From: Mogibacterium sp.
GTDB taxonomy: Bacteria; Bacillota; Clostridia; Peptostreptococcales; Anaerovoracaceae
Assembly: GCA_024403035.1 (NCBI GenBank)
Contig: JAKSSP010000002.1
Span: 124,001-188,000 of the forward strand
DNA length: 64,000 bases
Reading direction: 5' to 3'
The position numbers and the translations under genes were made by a program. The notes beneath the pieces are model-generated. The model was given only the letters and a program-made list of their open reading frames with translations. It ran no database searches and was not told the DNA's origin. Shown piece after piece: positions 15,931 through 25,137 of this stretch. Position 1 is the stretch's first letter; the number at the start of each line of letters is the position of its first letter.

Positions 15931-17739
15931 TCATATCTTTACCGTCAGAACATTCAGCCCAAACATATTGCGATACTCTATTTCTTCCATGATCCTGTAG
16001 ATCATCCGGATGCCCATGTTCTTTGAAGGGTCATCCGGGTTGAATACACTGCTTCTCTCCTTAGGATCAAACGGAATGCAGTCATCCTTGATGCGGAGGA
16101 TCACCTTGCCGTCCTTGTGCGTTACTCGGACGTCAATGGTATGAGCCTTATCATCCTTGGTGAATCCGTGCTCAACTATATTGACAGCCATTTCTTCCAT
16201 GGCAAGCGCCGCGTAATATGCCCGCTTCTGATCTATGTCTTTGCTAAGACAGAATTCCTGTATCTTCTCCGCAACTGCTACAGCTTCCTCAGAGCTTCGG
16301 ACAGTGATATCTATGCGCTCATCCTCCGACGCTCCGAAGTCAGCAGGTATCATCATGAGGTCTTCCAGACTGAGCGGTATCCGTTTGCGAAATACCCACG
16401 CAAACACGATGACGTAAAGTACGCAGACCACACCGTTCAGGAGATTCGCCACGCTGGCTCCGCTGAATCCCATCGGGCGTATCAGGATGGCAGAGAAGCC
16501 CGCTACGCAGATAACCCCGTCGAGCAGCGCCAGTAAATTGACATAAAACTGTCTTCCGCTGATCTGTTCGTAGCATGAGAAGATAGAAGCAAACACCTCG
16601 AAAGGCATACAGAAACAGAGTATGCGGATGGCCGTCACAGTCATTGTATATACGCTTTGCGAAGGGTCCTTGTAGAAGATGTGTGTGAGCGGCACAGCAA
16701 AGGCAAATATGAGCACGTCGACTGCCATTATCAGCGGTACGAAATATCTGGCCATCACCCTCATGATATTGACCAGCGTACTGCGATCCTCTTCACCTAC
16801 ACTTACGCTGATAAGCAGCCTGGATACAATAAGCATTCCTGCCTGTATTGCCCAGAAGATTCCCAGCAGATTGTTGGCCGTTGCAAACGCAGATATGCCC
16901 GCTACACCAACATGAGTATCCAGAAGATTATTTACTATGAGGCCTCTGATCGTCAGGTAGAGCGTTGTCGCGGCACCCGGGAATCCGACAGTGATGATGC
17001 TGACCATCTCTCCCAGGTTCGCGCTTCCGCCAATAATTTTTATATTCGATTTCTTTGACAGGAAATACTGTATCTCAACTGCAAACAACGCCCACATGCC
17101 GAGCGATGACGAAAGCGCAAGGCCGAAGGCTTCAAGTCCCAGCACTTGCACGAAAATGAAGCAGAGTATCAGGTTCATCACAACATAAACCAGACCGGCC
17201 TGCATCGTCCTTTTGCTCATGCTTTCCAGCGACAGAAACGGCGCCAGCTGTGTGCTCAGCATAAACGGCACTATACCGATCGCCTGTCCTATCATATAGA
17301 TATTGAGGACCTGTCTGGCTTCCGGATCGTGTGTAAGCATGCCCGTCAGGTTGAAGGCTCCCCTAAGCGCGATGATGAGTGTGATCGCCAGGGCCAACCC
17401 GGTAGTGACCAGAAGATCCATGGAAAAGATGTCCTGTATCTTATCGATCCGGTTCTTACCCAGATATTTGCCACATATGATCGCGCAACCTCCCGCCAGA
17501 ACGGTGGCGATCGCTGAGATCAGGAGCGTGAAGGGACTGTACAAGCCTACGGCGGTCATCGCGTCTATGCCTACGAAATTTGTGGCAAAGTAACTGGAGA
17601 CCAGACCGTTGACCGAGCCTACCGCCGCAAACAGCACCTGTATAGGCAGCAGTCTGAACATCGTCTTGCGGATGATCTCCAGATTGCCGGCTTCCGGTGT
17701 CATTGTTCCGTTCTGCTTTTCTATAGTCCCATTTTTCAT
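15931..17739 (-). CDS. MATE family transporter with C-terminal RsbW-like ATP-binding domain
   Basis: Residues 1 to about 455 form a MATE exporter (FVGIDAMTAVGLYSP, CGKYLG, GGSANLGEM). Residues about 475-602 form a GHKL ATPase domain of the anti-sigma-factor kinase type, like RsbW and SpoIIAB. It has an N box around EEMAVNIVEHGF (about 515-526), DDCIPFDP at 552-559 corresponding to the DxGxPFDP G1 box, and a glycine-containing lid NMGIRM at about 574-579. In RsbW-type proteins this domain binds ATP and phosphorylates a Ser on an antagonist or binds a sigma factor; here it would face the cytoplasm. No antagonist or sigma factor gene lies nearby. The start shares one base with the stop of the upstream reductase gene (TAATG), so the two are coupled. 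The architecture recurs in Firmicutes but I know of no defined function. Confidence 0.88.
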   Translation of the reverse strand: MKNGTIEKQNGTMTPEAGNLEIIRKTMFRLLPIQVLFAAVGSVNGLVSSYFATNFVGIDAMTAVGLYSPFTLLISAIATVLAGGCAIICGKYLGKNRIDKIQDIFSMDLLVTTGLALAITLIIALRGAFNLTGMLTHDPEARQVLNIYMIGQAIGIVPFMLSTQLAPFLSLESMSKRTMQAGLVYVVMNLILCFIFVQVLGLEAFGLALSSSLGMWALFAVEIQYFLSKKSNIKIIGGSANLGEMVSIITVGFPGAATTLYLTIRGLIVNNLLDTHVGVAGISAFATANNLLGIFWAIQAGMLIVSRLLISVSVGEEDRSTLVNIMRVMARYFVPLIMAVDVLIFAFAVPLTHIFYKDPSQSVYTMTVTAIRILCFCMPFEVFASIFSCYEQISGRQFYVNLLALLDGVICVAGFSAILIRPMGFSGASVANLLNGVVCVLYVIVFAWVFRKRIPLSLEDLMMIPADFGASEDERIDITVRSSEEAVAVAEKIQEFCLSKDIDQKRAYYAALAMEEMAVNIVEHGFTKDDKAHTIDVRVTHKDGKVILRIKDDCIPFDPKERSSVFNPDDPSKNMGIRMIYRIMEEIEYRNMFGLNVLTVKI

Positions 17740-18755
17740 TATTTATAGAATTCTTCGAAATACTGTATGTTGGAGAGCATAGGCTTCAGTTCGCCCGCCT
17801 GCTCTTTCTTTATGATCTCGACTATTTTGTCATTGACAGGCGTTGGCACTCCGTATTTTTTACCCCACTCGCAGACGACTCCGTTGATGGCGTCGACCTC
17901 GCAAGGCTTGCCCTTCTGAAGATCCTGAAGCATCGAAGGAACGATGCCAAAGTGCTTCTTCATGGCAATAGGTACCAGCAGTTCCGCGATCTTCTGTTTA
18001 GCTTTGTTGGTGTAGTAAAAGAGCTTTGTGATGTCCTTTCCCTGCACCGGAGCATACTCCACTCCGCCGGCGTGAGCAACATCTATGCATTCCTTCATGC
18101 ACTTTACGGCTACCTTGCGGGCAGGCTTCCAGCCCGCTACGTCGCCGAATGTTCCGCCTATTACTGTGCCAAGACCTGAATATGTCGCATTGATCAGGAG
18201 TTTTGACCAACGTGCTCCTAAAAGATTATCCTCAATGTCCACAGGGCACATGTATTCGAGTACTTCCTTCACTTTATTGAGGCTTTCTTCAGATATGCCT
18301 TCCATACCGCCCATGTGGAACGACAGGCTGTCAGGATCGCTGGTAAGCTCGCAGTTGCCCGGCCCTGTCATCGTAGCTCCCCACTCGACCGTGCATCCGA
18401 TGGTCCTGTCCGCGCCTACTATCTCGGCGATGTCCGGTTCAGGGATGCCGTTCTGCAGCGTGACTATGACTCCATCGTCCGCCAGCTTAGGTTTAAGCAT
18501 CGCGACAACTTCAGGATTTTGAAGCTGCTTTGTCATCAGGAATATGATGTCGTACGGTCCCTGCATCTGATCCGGAAGCATGGCTTTCACAGGCGTCGTG
18601 AAATCTACCGTGCCGCCTATGTGAGCTCCGTTCTTCTGCAGGGCTTCAACATGTTTTACATTACGGTTGACGAGTTCGATCGGGAACCCGTTTTTTGTGA
18701 GATAAGCACCCAGAATGGTACCGAGAGAGCCGGCACCGTAAATCGCGCATTTCAT
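17739..18755 (-). CDS. ketopantoate reductase family (ApbA/PanE-like) NADPH-dependent oxidoreductase
   Basis: Cytoplasmic NADP-dependent 2-keto acid reductase. Classical members reduce ketopantoate to pantoate for coenzyme A synthesis. The Rossmann motif IYGAGSLGTILGAYL begins at residue 4, the family's central Lys region is GARWSKLLINATYS, and Glu/Asn motifs are in the C-terminal helical domain. The start was set at ATG 18755 because AGGAGG lies 9 bases upstream; an upstream ATG at 18788 lacks such a site. That gives 338 residues, against about 300 in E. coli PanE. No other pantothenate gene is nearby and the gene is coupled to the MATE-ATPase gene, so the substrate may be a different 2-keto acid. 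Confidence 0.8.
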   Translation of the reverse strand: MKCAIYGAGSLGTILGAYLTKNGFPIELVNRNVKHVEALQKNGAHIGGTVDFTTPVKAMLPDQMQGPYDIIFLMTKQLQNPEVVAMLKPKLADDGVIVTLQNGIPEPDIAEIVGADRTIGCTVEWGATMTGPGNCELTSDPDSLSFHMGGMEGISEESLNKVKEVLEYMCPVDIEDNLLGARWSKLLINATYSGLGTVIGGTFGDVAGWKPARKVAVKCMKECIDVAHAGGVEYAPVQGKDITKLFYYTNKAKQKIAELLVPIAMKKHFGIVPSMLQDLQKGKPCEVDAINGVVCEWGKKYGVPTPVNDKIVEIIKKEQAGELKPMLSNIQYFEEFYK

Positions 18756-18846
18756 ATCGATCAGCCTCCTGTCCCTTAAGTATTTCATATGTATTTGTTA
18801 ACTGTTTATACATAATTATTTTACCACACTGGAGCATATGTGATTA

Positions 18847-18872
18847 TAAAAAAGAGGCTGATGTTCAGCCTC
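18847..18872 (-). terminator. intrinsic terminator of the tungsten/molybdopterin operon
   Basis: In the minus-strand transcript GAGGCTG-AACAT-CAGCCTC is followed by a run of six T. The upstream arm overlaps the stop codon of the MoeA fusion gene. Confidence 0.85.
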
Positions 18873-20772
18873 TGACGATCATTGTTTCGCCCGTTCTGTC
18901 AAATGAGTATCCGCCCAGTTCCACAAGCTTTTCCCTGAACTCATCGCTCGTCAGCAGCCTGAGGAAGCACTTTATCTCCGGTATCTCATAAATCTCCGGA
19001 CGCATGGCGAAATCGTATTCCTCTTTGCCGACAGGTATGAAGTCGAGCCCCATCGTGTGAGCGGCGGAATACACTCCCATGCCGCAATCTGCCTCGCCTC
19101 CCGCTACCTGCGCGGCAACGGCCATGTGCGTTGCTGCCTCGGCGTCATAGCCTTCAACTTCGGAAGGCGATATGCCCGCCTGCTTCAGTTTGTAGTCAAG
19201 AAGCACTCTGGTTCCCGCTCCGCGCTGTCTGTTGACGAATCTGACCCTTGTCAGATCCTCGACTCCGCGTATATTCAGGGGATTTCCCGGAGCCACCATA
19301 AGCCCCTGTATCCTGCCTACTCCCTTTACCAATAACATTTCTTGGTTAGGAAAGAGCAACCTTATGTACGACTCGTTATAAATGCCTGTTTCCTCATCCA
19401 GAAGGTGTGTCGGCGTGATATGAGCTTCACCTCTCTGCAGTGCCATAAGTCCTCCAAGGCTTCCTACATGCGTGCTGGAGAGCCTTATGCCCTCGCTTTC
19501 ACCTGACATCAGATCGGATATAACATCAAGAAGCATGTCGTGGCTGCCGGTGCAGACTATCGTCCTGTCTATCTCTTCAGGTGAGCAAAGCAGCGTGACC
19601 TCTACGGTCTCTCCTGCCTCATAGCCTTCGACTTCCTGCGGTATGATACAGAATCCGTCAGCCCTTACCATGCTCATCGCGGCGCCCGCGCCTCTGGCAA
19701 GCGGAGCGCAGACATATCTGTCTCCGACACGGCCGACCCTTACACGTACATACTCTCTGTGCTTGAGAGATGAGACCAGCCTGCGTGACAGCACTGCTTC
19801 CATGTTTATTTCACCGGACGCTCCGGTGCCTGCGAGTTTTCTTATCACAGGATACGCAAAATTCTCTACCGCAAGGTATGCGGATACCGGATATCCCGGT
19901 ATGCCTATTACAGGCTTGCCGCATGCCTTCGCCAGAATGACGGGTTTTCCCGGTTTCATGGCGACGCCGTGTACGAACACCTCTCCTATCTCCCTCAGGA
20001 TGTGGACTGTAAAGTCTTCTGTTCCGGCACTGGATCCCGCGTTAACGATCACCATATCATTCTCTTCAAGCGCCTTAAGGACGCTCGCTTTGATCTCTTC
20101 ATAATCGTCCGGAACGATGTCATAACGGCAAGGGATGCCGCCCTGCTTCTTCACCATCGCCTCAAACATCCTGGAATTTGACTCTATTATGTCGCCTTCC
20201 TCAGGGTCTTCATATGGTTCGACTATCTCTGTGCCTGTCGGTATGATTCCGACCTTAGGCCGGGCGAATACGGAGATCTCCGTAACACCTCCTGAGAGCA
20301 GGACACCTATATCTATCGGGCGTATCTTATGGCATCTTGTGAGTATCATCTCGCCTGCAACGATGTCCTCGCCTACAGGCCTTACATGTTGCCACGCCGG
20401 AGCAGCCGAGCGTATCAGCATGCCGTTTTCAGTCTCCTGTGTGTCTTCTGCCATTATTACCGCATCGTAAGGCTTCTTTATCGGATCGCCGGTATCGACT
20501 ATGATGTAGTCATCTCCGGCTCTGAGCGTCACGGGAGCGGATTCTGACGCACCCACGGTCCTCGATGATATGACAGCGATGCCATCCATGGCAGCCGAGT
20601 TATACAGAGGCGAGGAATAAACCGCATAGACCGCCTCAAATGTGACCCTGTCCAGTGCATCTATGACTTTTACTTTTTCCTGCTTTGGCCCGACAGCGTC
20701 CCCGAGCGCCTCCATATACGTATCCCTGGCCTCCTCTACAGGAGTAGTTTTCAGGTAGATGTTCCTTTTCAC
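18865..20772 (-). CDS. MoeA-like molybdopterin protein fused to periplasmic-binding-like domain
   Basis: Residues 1 to about 400 are a complete MoeA (molybdopterin molybdenumtransferase) with its N-terminal dimerisation part, a MoCF-type core (IPTGTEIVEP, NAGSSAGTEDF, PGKPVILA, GIPGYPVSAYLA) and the C-terminal beta domain. Residues about 415-625 form a second domain of the substrate-binding-protein/LysR effector type (CTGSHDMLLDVI, SSTHVGSLGGLMAL, RQRGAGTRVLLDY). It has no signal peptide, so it acts inside the cell. The appended domain may sense or hold an oxyanion, which is an inference from similarity to molybdate-binding folds. It is the last gene of the operon, 9 bases after the separate moeA gene, so this cell has two MoeA proteins. 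Confidence 0.9.
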   Translation of the reverse strand: MKRNIYLKTTPVEEARDTYMEALGDAVGPKQEKVKVIDALDRVTFEAVYAVYSSPLYNSAAMDGIAVISSRTVGASESAPVTLRAGDDYIIVDTGDPIKKPYDAVIMAEDTQETENGMLIRSAAPAWQHVRPVGEDIVAGEMILTRCHKIRPIDIGVLLSGGVTEISVFARPKVGIIPTGTEIVEPYEDPEEGDIIESNSRMFEAMVKKQGGIPCRYDIVPDDYEEIKASVLKALEENDMVIVNAGSSAGTEDFTVHILREIGEVFVHGVAMKPGKPVILAKACGKPVIGIPGYPVSAYLAVENFAYPVIRKLAGTGASGEINMEAVLSRRLVSSLKHREYVRVRVGRVGDRYVCAPLARGAGAAMSMVRADGFCIIPQEVEGYEAGETVEVTLLCSPEEIDRTIVCTGSHDMLLDVISDLMSGESEGIRLSSTHVGSLGGLMALQRGEAHITPTHLLDEETGIYNESYIRLLFPNQEMLLVKGVGRIQGLMVAPGNPLNIRGVEDLTRVRFVNRQRGAGTRVLLDYKLKQAGISPSEVEGYDAEAATHMAVAAQVAGGEADCGMGVYSAAHTMGLDFIPVGKEEYDFAMRPEIYEIPEIKCFLRLLTSDEFREKLVELGGYSFDRTGETMIVRG

Positions 20773-20781
20773 GTTGAACCT

Positions 20782-22005
20782 CTATTCCCACAGGAAGACT
20801 TCGACCGCTTCACCGGCCTTCACACCTTCCTGATTCTCATCCATAATGAAGTAACCGTCTGCCGCGCTCATTGGGGATATCATGCCGGATCTCGCAAACA
20901 CAGGCTCTGCCTCATCACCGGCCAGTTTAACCAGCTGAAAGGTCTTTCTGCCCGGTGCAGAAGGCGTGTTTACGGTGACTCTTGCTTTTACCGTGCGCAT
21001 AGGCTCTCGTCCGGTCATGCAGCGCCAGAGGCTGATGACCAGTTGCTCGTAAACCATCAGCGCTGCTGCCGGATGCCCCGGGAGGCCTATGAACAGTGTT
21101 TTGCTTGCCCGGTCAAATCCCGTAATGGTCGGTTTGCCCGGTTTAGCAGCAATGCCGTGTGTCAGCACGCCGTGATCGGCAGCCTTGTCGATCAGTGCGG
21201 CTGTCATATCCTTCTTGCCCTGAGAGCTGCCGCCGGATATGACCACAAGATCGCTGTCATCCTTAGCGGTTTCCAGAGCTGCAGCTATAGCTTCACTGTC
21301 ATCCTTTACGGAAAGAGTCCTCATCACTGTGAACCCTTCTTCCGTGCTCCTTGCGGATATGGTGTATGAGTTGATATCCCTTATCTGTCCCGGTTCCGGA
21401 GTCTCTTCAGGACTTACCAGCTCATCGCCTGTTGAGATAACGGCGACACGCCACGGAACGAATACAGGCACTGCAGTGACGCCCGCGGCCGCAAGCACTC
21501 CGATGTCCTGCGAACGCAGTTTTCTGCCTTTAGAAAGCAAAATACCGCCTTCTGCGATGTCCTCGCCTGCCTGCACCACGTTCTCTCCAGGAGAAGCGGA
21601 TTTTGATACAGCAAGCATGTCTTCTCCGAACGGCTCACAGTATTCGACCATGACTACAGCATCGGCTCCTTCAGGCACTTCCCCTCCTGTCGGAACATAA
21701 ACGCAGCATCCCGGCTCCACCGAAAGTTTTGAGGAATCGGTGCCGAGCAGCACCTCTCCTGTCACTTTCAGCGAAGTCGGTATCATGTCTCCCGCCGCTC
21801 CCAGGTCTTTGCTTCTGACGGCATAGCCGTCCATTATCGACCTTCTGTACGGAGGGATGTTTTCTTTTGAAAATATGTCAAAAGCAAGGATGCGCCCGGC
21901 CGCCTCGGTCAAACCCACTGCTTCCGTTCCGGGCATTATGCCGGCGCAGCATGCCGCCAGCTTGCTCCTTGCTTCTTTTATCGTATCTACTTTGAGAAGA
22001 TCCAT
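20782..22005 (-). CDS. moeA: molybdopterin molybdenumtransferase MoeA
   Basis: Inserts molybdate or tungstate into adenylylated molybdopterin to give the metal cofactor. The 407 residues match stand-alone MoeA. The N-terminal domain carries PPYRRSIMDGYAVRS, the core carries ISTGDELVSPEE, ISGGSSQGKKD, PGKPTITGFD and GLPGHPAAALMV, and domain IV ends the protein. The stop is 9 bases from the second MoeA-like gene. The start overlaps tupC by one base. Because the same operon encodes tungstate uptake and the nearby oxidoreductase is of the tungsten type, one of the two MoeA proteins may be specific for tungsten, as proposed for organisms with paired MoeA proteins. Confidence 0.93.
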   Translation of the reverse strand: MDLLKVDTIKEARSKLAACCAGIMPGTEAVGLTEAAGRILAFDIFSKENIPPYRRSIMDGYAVRSKDLGAAGDMIPTSLKVTGEVLLGTDSSKLSVEPGCCVYVPTGGEVPEGADAVVMVEYCEPFGEDMLAVSKSASPGENVVQAGEDIAEGGILLSKGRKLRSQDIGVLAAAGVTAVPVFVPWRVAVISTGDELVSPEETPEPGQIRDINSYTISARSTEEGFTVMRTLSVKDDSEAIAAALETAKDDSDLVVISGGSSQGKKDMTAALIDKAADHGVLTHGIAAKPGKPTITGFDRASKTLFIGLPGHPAAALMVYEQLVISLWRCMTGREPMRTVKARVTVNTPSAPGRKTFQLVKLAGDEAEPVFARSGMISPMSAADGYFIMDENQEGVKAGEAVEVFLWE

Positions 22006-22604
22006 CAGACGATCCTCCCCTTTTCCATATGATGGACACTGTCGAACAGCTCATTCATCCCGTCCCACTGGTGGCTGACTATCAGCCAGGTGGATCCGTC
22101 TTCTTTATGCCGTTCGATTATCATCTCTTTAAAGAGTTTTTCGCTGTCCTGATCAAGATTCGACAGCGTCTCGTCCATGAGTATCATTTTAGGCCGGAAC
22201 ACCATCGCTCTTAAGAACGACAGCTTCTGCCTCTCGCCGCTTGACAGGCTGCCCGCATACTGGTCTCTTATCTGCAGGAGCCCGGTACGCTCCATGAGAC
22301 CGTCGATCTCATTCCGGTCGATCTTCATGCCCCTTATCTTCAGCGGATAGATGATATTGTCATAGACATTCGCGTGCATCAGATACGGTCTCTGACTCAT
22401 CATCGTGATATCCGAAGGCTTCAGACCCTCATAGTCGATGTGACCCGAGTCAGGCTCGGTGATGCCCATTATAAGCTTGAGCAGAGTCGTCTTGCCGCAG
22501 CCATTCGGTCCGACAAACCCGTGGATGAGTCCGCTCTCTATCTTCAGGTCATCTATGTACAGATCCGTTTTCCCGATCTTTTTTCGAAGCTCAGTAATTC
22601 TCAT
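22005..22604 (-). CDS. tupC: tungstate ABC transporter ATP-binding protein
   Basis: Cytoplasmic ATPase that powers tungstate import. Walker A is GPNGCGKTT near residue 32, the signature is LSSGERQKL, Walker B is MILMDETLSNLD, and the switch His is in IVSHQWDGMN. The 199 residues lack a C-terminal regulatory domain, as is usual for TupC and unlike ModC. It overlaps tupB by 14 bases and moeA by one, giving a tightly coupled set. Assignment to tungstate rests on the neighbouring TupA. Confidence 0.88.
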   Translation of the reverse strand: MRITELRKKIGKTDLYIDDLKIESGLIHGFVGPNGCGKTTLLKLIMGITEPDSGHIDYEGLKPSDITMMSQRPYLMHANVYDNIIYPLKIRGMKIDRNEIDGLMERTGLLQIRDQYAGSLSSGERQKLSFLRAMVFRPKMILMDETLSNLDQDSEKLFKEMIIERHKEDGSTWLIVSHQWDGMNELFDSVHHMEKGRIV

Positions 22605-23274
22605 CGCGGATCTGCTCCTTTCTGACCGAGTCGCTGAGTGTCTGCAGTATGAATGCCATTATAAGCAGCAGCACTCCCAGTCCTATGCCCTCCGAATAGA
22701 TCCCCTGGCTCTTCAGGAGGGATATCATGGTGGTCATCGTCCTCGTATGCCCTTTTATGTTGCCGCCGACAAGCATGACCGATCCGACTTCGCTTATGGC
22801 CCTGCCGAATCCGGTGATGATGCAGAAATATATCTCATTTCTGAGCTCGCTGAGTATCAGCCTGTCAGTCTGTTTCTTGTCAGCGCCCATCGTCTTAGCG
22901 AAGGCTTTGATCGCAGGCACCGCGCTTTCCGCATACGAAAAGACCATGCCGCTTATTATCGGCGTGATTATCAGTGCCTGCGCGAGTATCATCCCTTTGA
23001 CCGTGAACAAAAGCGCCAGAGGGCCAAGCGGCCCTCCGCGCATTGTCAGCAGATAAACCAGCAGTCCTATCACGACCGGCGGGACACCCATGAGCGTCCT
23101 GTTGATCCTGACGACCACTTTTTTACCGGCAAATTCGTGGTTCTGCAGCCAGAGACCTATGGCGACCCCCAGCACCGCAGAGACCAGAGTTGACGCAAAG
23201 GCCATCTCAAAGGTGACCTTTATCGCGCTCAGCACAGCAGGATCAGTAAATACTCCTCTGAGCCATTCAAGCAT
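22591..23274 (-). CDS. tupB: tungstate ABC transporter permease
   Basis: Membrane channel subunit of the tungstate importer. The 227 residues give about five helices. The coupling loop that contacts the ATPase is in ETMGADKKQTDRLILSELRN (about residues 128-150), replacing the common EAA motif as in other Tup/Mod permeases. The conserved GFGRAISEVGSVMLVGGNI segment follows. The gene lies 6 bases downstream of tupA and overlaps tupC. Confidence 0.9.
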   Translation of the reverse strand: MLEWLRGVFTDPAVLSAIKVTFEMAFASTLVSAVLGVAIGLWLQNHEFAGKKVVVRINRTLMGVPPVVIGLLVYLLTMRGGPLGPLALLFTVKGMILAQALIITPIISGMVFSYAESAVPAIKAFAKTMGADKKQTDRLILSELRNEIYFCIITGFGRAISEVGSVMLVGGNIKGHTRTMTTMISLLKSQGIYSEGIGLGVLLLIMAFILQTLSDSVRKEQIRDENY

Positions 23275-23280
23275 TATTGT

Positions 23281-24144
23281 TTAGTTGTCCGTTCCTGCGT
23301 TCGGTGTGAACAAAGCCTGTCCGTATGTGTCTACGCCGTATTCACCGATCAGCTTCTGAACTTCATCGGATGTGATCCACTCTATGAACGCGTTGGCTGC
23401 CTCATTGTTGACCTCAGGATACTTCTCAGGGTTTATGGCAATTACGCCATACTGATTGAGGAGCTCCTTTCCGCCTTCGCAGATGATCTCAAGAGTGTAA
23501 TCATTCTCGGAATCCATTGACTGTTTGAGCCATGTTCCGCGATCCGTCAGGCAGTATGCTTCCTTCTCGTTTGCCATTGTCAGAGTCGCGCCCATGCCCT
23601 GTCCGGACTCGATGTAGTTAGGATTTGCGGTAGGATCGATGCCGAGTCCTTCCCAGATCTTCTTCTCTTTCTTGTCCGTACCGGAATCATCGCCGCGGGA
23701 CACGAACGGCAGTTGCTGGTCGCTGATAGCTCCGAAGAACGCGGAGACGTCATCTGTCTTCTCAAGCGGCTCTGCAGGACCCACAACTACGAAGTCGTTG
23801 TACATTACAGGGAATCTCTCTACGCCCCATCCATTGGCAACGAATTCCTCTTCGCTGGCCTTGGCATGTACCAGAACGATGTCGACCTGGCCGTCCTCAC
23901 CCATCTTCAGGGCTTCGCCTGTTCCAACAGCAGTCCACTGCAGGTCATATCCGGTTGCCTCCTTGAACAGCGGCTGCAGATAGTCGAGCAGGCCTGTGTC
24001 CTCAGTACTTGTGGTGGTAGCCATCAGAAGGACTCCGTTATCTGCCGGGGCTTCCTCTCCGCTGTCTCCGCTGCTTCCGCAGGCTGTAAATGCGAGCACA
24101 ATTAATGCGCTCAGAAGCAAAACGATCAACTTTTTAAGCTTCAT
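23281..24144 (-). CDS. tupA: tungstate-binding lipoprotein
   Basis: Extracellular substrate-binding component of the tungstate importer. A signal peptide with a lipobox ending at Cys22 (FTAC) anchors it to the membrane. The oxyanion-binding motif typical of TupA, TTSTEDTGLL, is at about residues 44-53, with GTGEALKMGEDGQVDIVLVHAKA further along and SRGDDSGTDKKE in the second lobe. At 287 residues it matches TupA rather than ModA, which lacks the TTST motif. It is the first of tupABC; the 44 bases upstream contain no obvious strong promoter, and the gene probably lies in the same transcript as moaA and the MOSC-Mog gene. Confidence 0.93.
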   Translation of the reverse strand: MKLKKLIVLLLSALIVLAFTACGSSGDSGEEAPADNGVLLMATTTSTEDTGLLDYLQPLFKEATGYDLQWTAVGTGEALKMGEDGQVDIVLVHAKASEEEFVANGWGVERFPVMYNDFVVVGPAEPLEKTDDVSAFFGAISDQQLPFVSRGDDSGTDKKEKKIWEGLGIDPTANPNYIESGQGMGATLTMANEKEAYCLTDRGTWLKQSMDSENDYTLEIICEGGKELLNQYGVIAINPEKYPEVNNEAANAFIEWITSDEVQKLIGEYGVDTYGQALFTPNAGTDN

Positions 24145-24188
24145 AAAAACACCTCTTTATATCTGGATTGAAATAACGGATAACTGTT

Positions 24189-25133
24189 TTATCGCCTTGC
24201 GCACTCGCCTGTGCGGCCAAGCATTATCTCAAGGCCGTGCTCAAGCGGTCCCATAAGGAAGTCAAGACATTCCTTCACTGCCTTAGGGCTTCCGGGCAAA
24301 TTGATTATCAGGGTCTCGTTTCTGATGCCGGATGTCGCTCTTGATAGCATGGCAGTCGGAGTCTTTGTCATGGAGTATGCTCTTATTGCTTCGGATATGC
24401 CCGGAGTCATGCGTTCGCATACCTGCATAGTTGCTTCAGGCGTAATATCTCTCTTTGAAAAACCCGTTCCGCCTGTGGTAAATATGACGTTCACCTGCCT
24501 CTGGTCAGCAAGTCTCATCAGTTCAAGCCTGAGAGCAGCCGCATCGTCCGGTATGAGCAGACCCTCTATCACATCATAGCCTGCCTCTGTCAGAATCTCC
24601 CCTATAAGCGGACCGCTCTTGTCTTCGCGCTCGCCTGCCGCACCCTTGTCGGAAAGCGTTATCCAGGCTGCCGTGAAAGTTCTTTTCGGATCTGCTTCTA
24701 TCATTTCTACCGTATCTCCGGCCTTTACGGTCCCGCCTTCAAGTACTACGGTAAAGACGCCTTCTCTCGGCATGATGCAGTCGCCTACCTGATGGTATAT
24801 CGCACAATGTTCATGGCACTCCTTACCTATCTGCGTGAGTTCCAGAAGAGCATCGCCTATCCTGAACTTCGTACCCACAGGAAGCGTTCTGAGATCGAAT
24901 CCTTCTACTATTATGTTCTCGCCAAAGGCTCCGTTGTCTACATCAGCTCCCCTTGCACGGAAAGCATCTATCTTTTCAATGGAAAGAAGGCTGACCTGTC
25001 TGTGCCACTTGCCCGCGTGTGCATCGCCCTCAATGCCCCAGTCCGGAACGAGAGTTATCGAAGGCACCTCGGTCTTCTGTGTGCCCTTCTTTTCACTTAT
25101 GCATACAGCAACTACTTTGCCTGTGCTGCTCAT
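24189..25133 (-). CDS. MOSC domain fused to MogA/MoaB-type molybdopterin adenylyltransferase
   Basis: Two domains in one cytoplasmic protein of 314 residues. Residues about 1-145 are a MOSC domain (GIEGDAHAG, GAFGENI, IGKECHEHCAIY with the conserved Cys), the fold found at the C terminus of Moco sulfurases and thought to carry sulfur or cofactor. Residues about 150-314 are a MogA/MoaB domain (ITLSDKGAAGEREDKSG, FTTGGTGFSKRDITPEA, NLPGSPKAV), which adenylylates molybdopterin before metal insertion by MoeA. The gene lies 4 bases downstream of moaA. Such fusions are seen in Clostridia. The joined domains suggest handover of the cofactor between steps, which is inference. Confidence 0.9.
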   Translation of the reverse strand: MSSTGKVVAVCISEKKGTQKTEVPSITLVPDWGIEGDAHAGKWHRQVSLLSIEKIDAFRARGADVDNGAFGENIIVEGFDLRTLPVGTKFRIGDALLELTQIGKECHEHCAIYHQVGDCIMPREGVFTVVLEGGTVKAGDTVEMIEADPKRTFTAAWITLSDKGAAGEREDKSGPLIGEILTEAGYDVIEGLLIPDDAAALRLELMRLADQRQVNVIFTTGGTGFSKRDITPEATMQVCERMTPGISEAIRAYSMTKTPTAMLSRATSGIRNETLIINLPGSPKAVKECLDFLMGPLEHGLEIMLGRTGECARR

Positions 25134-25137
25134 ATCC

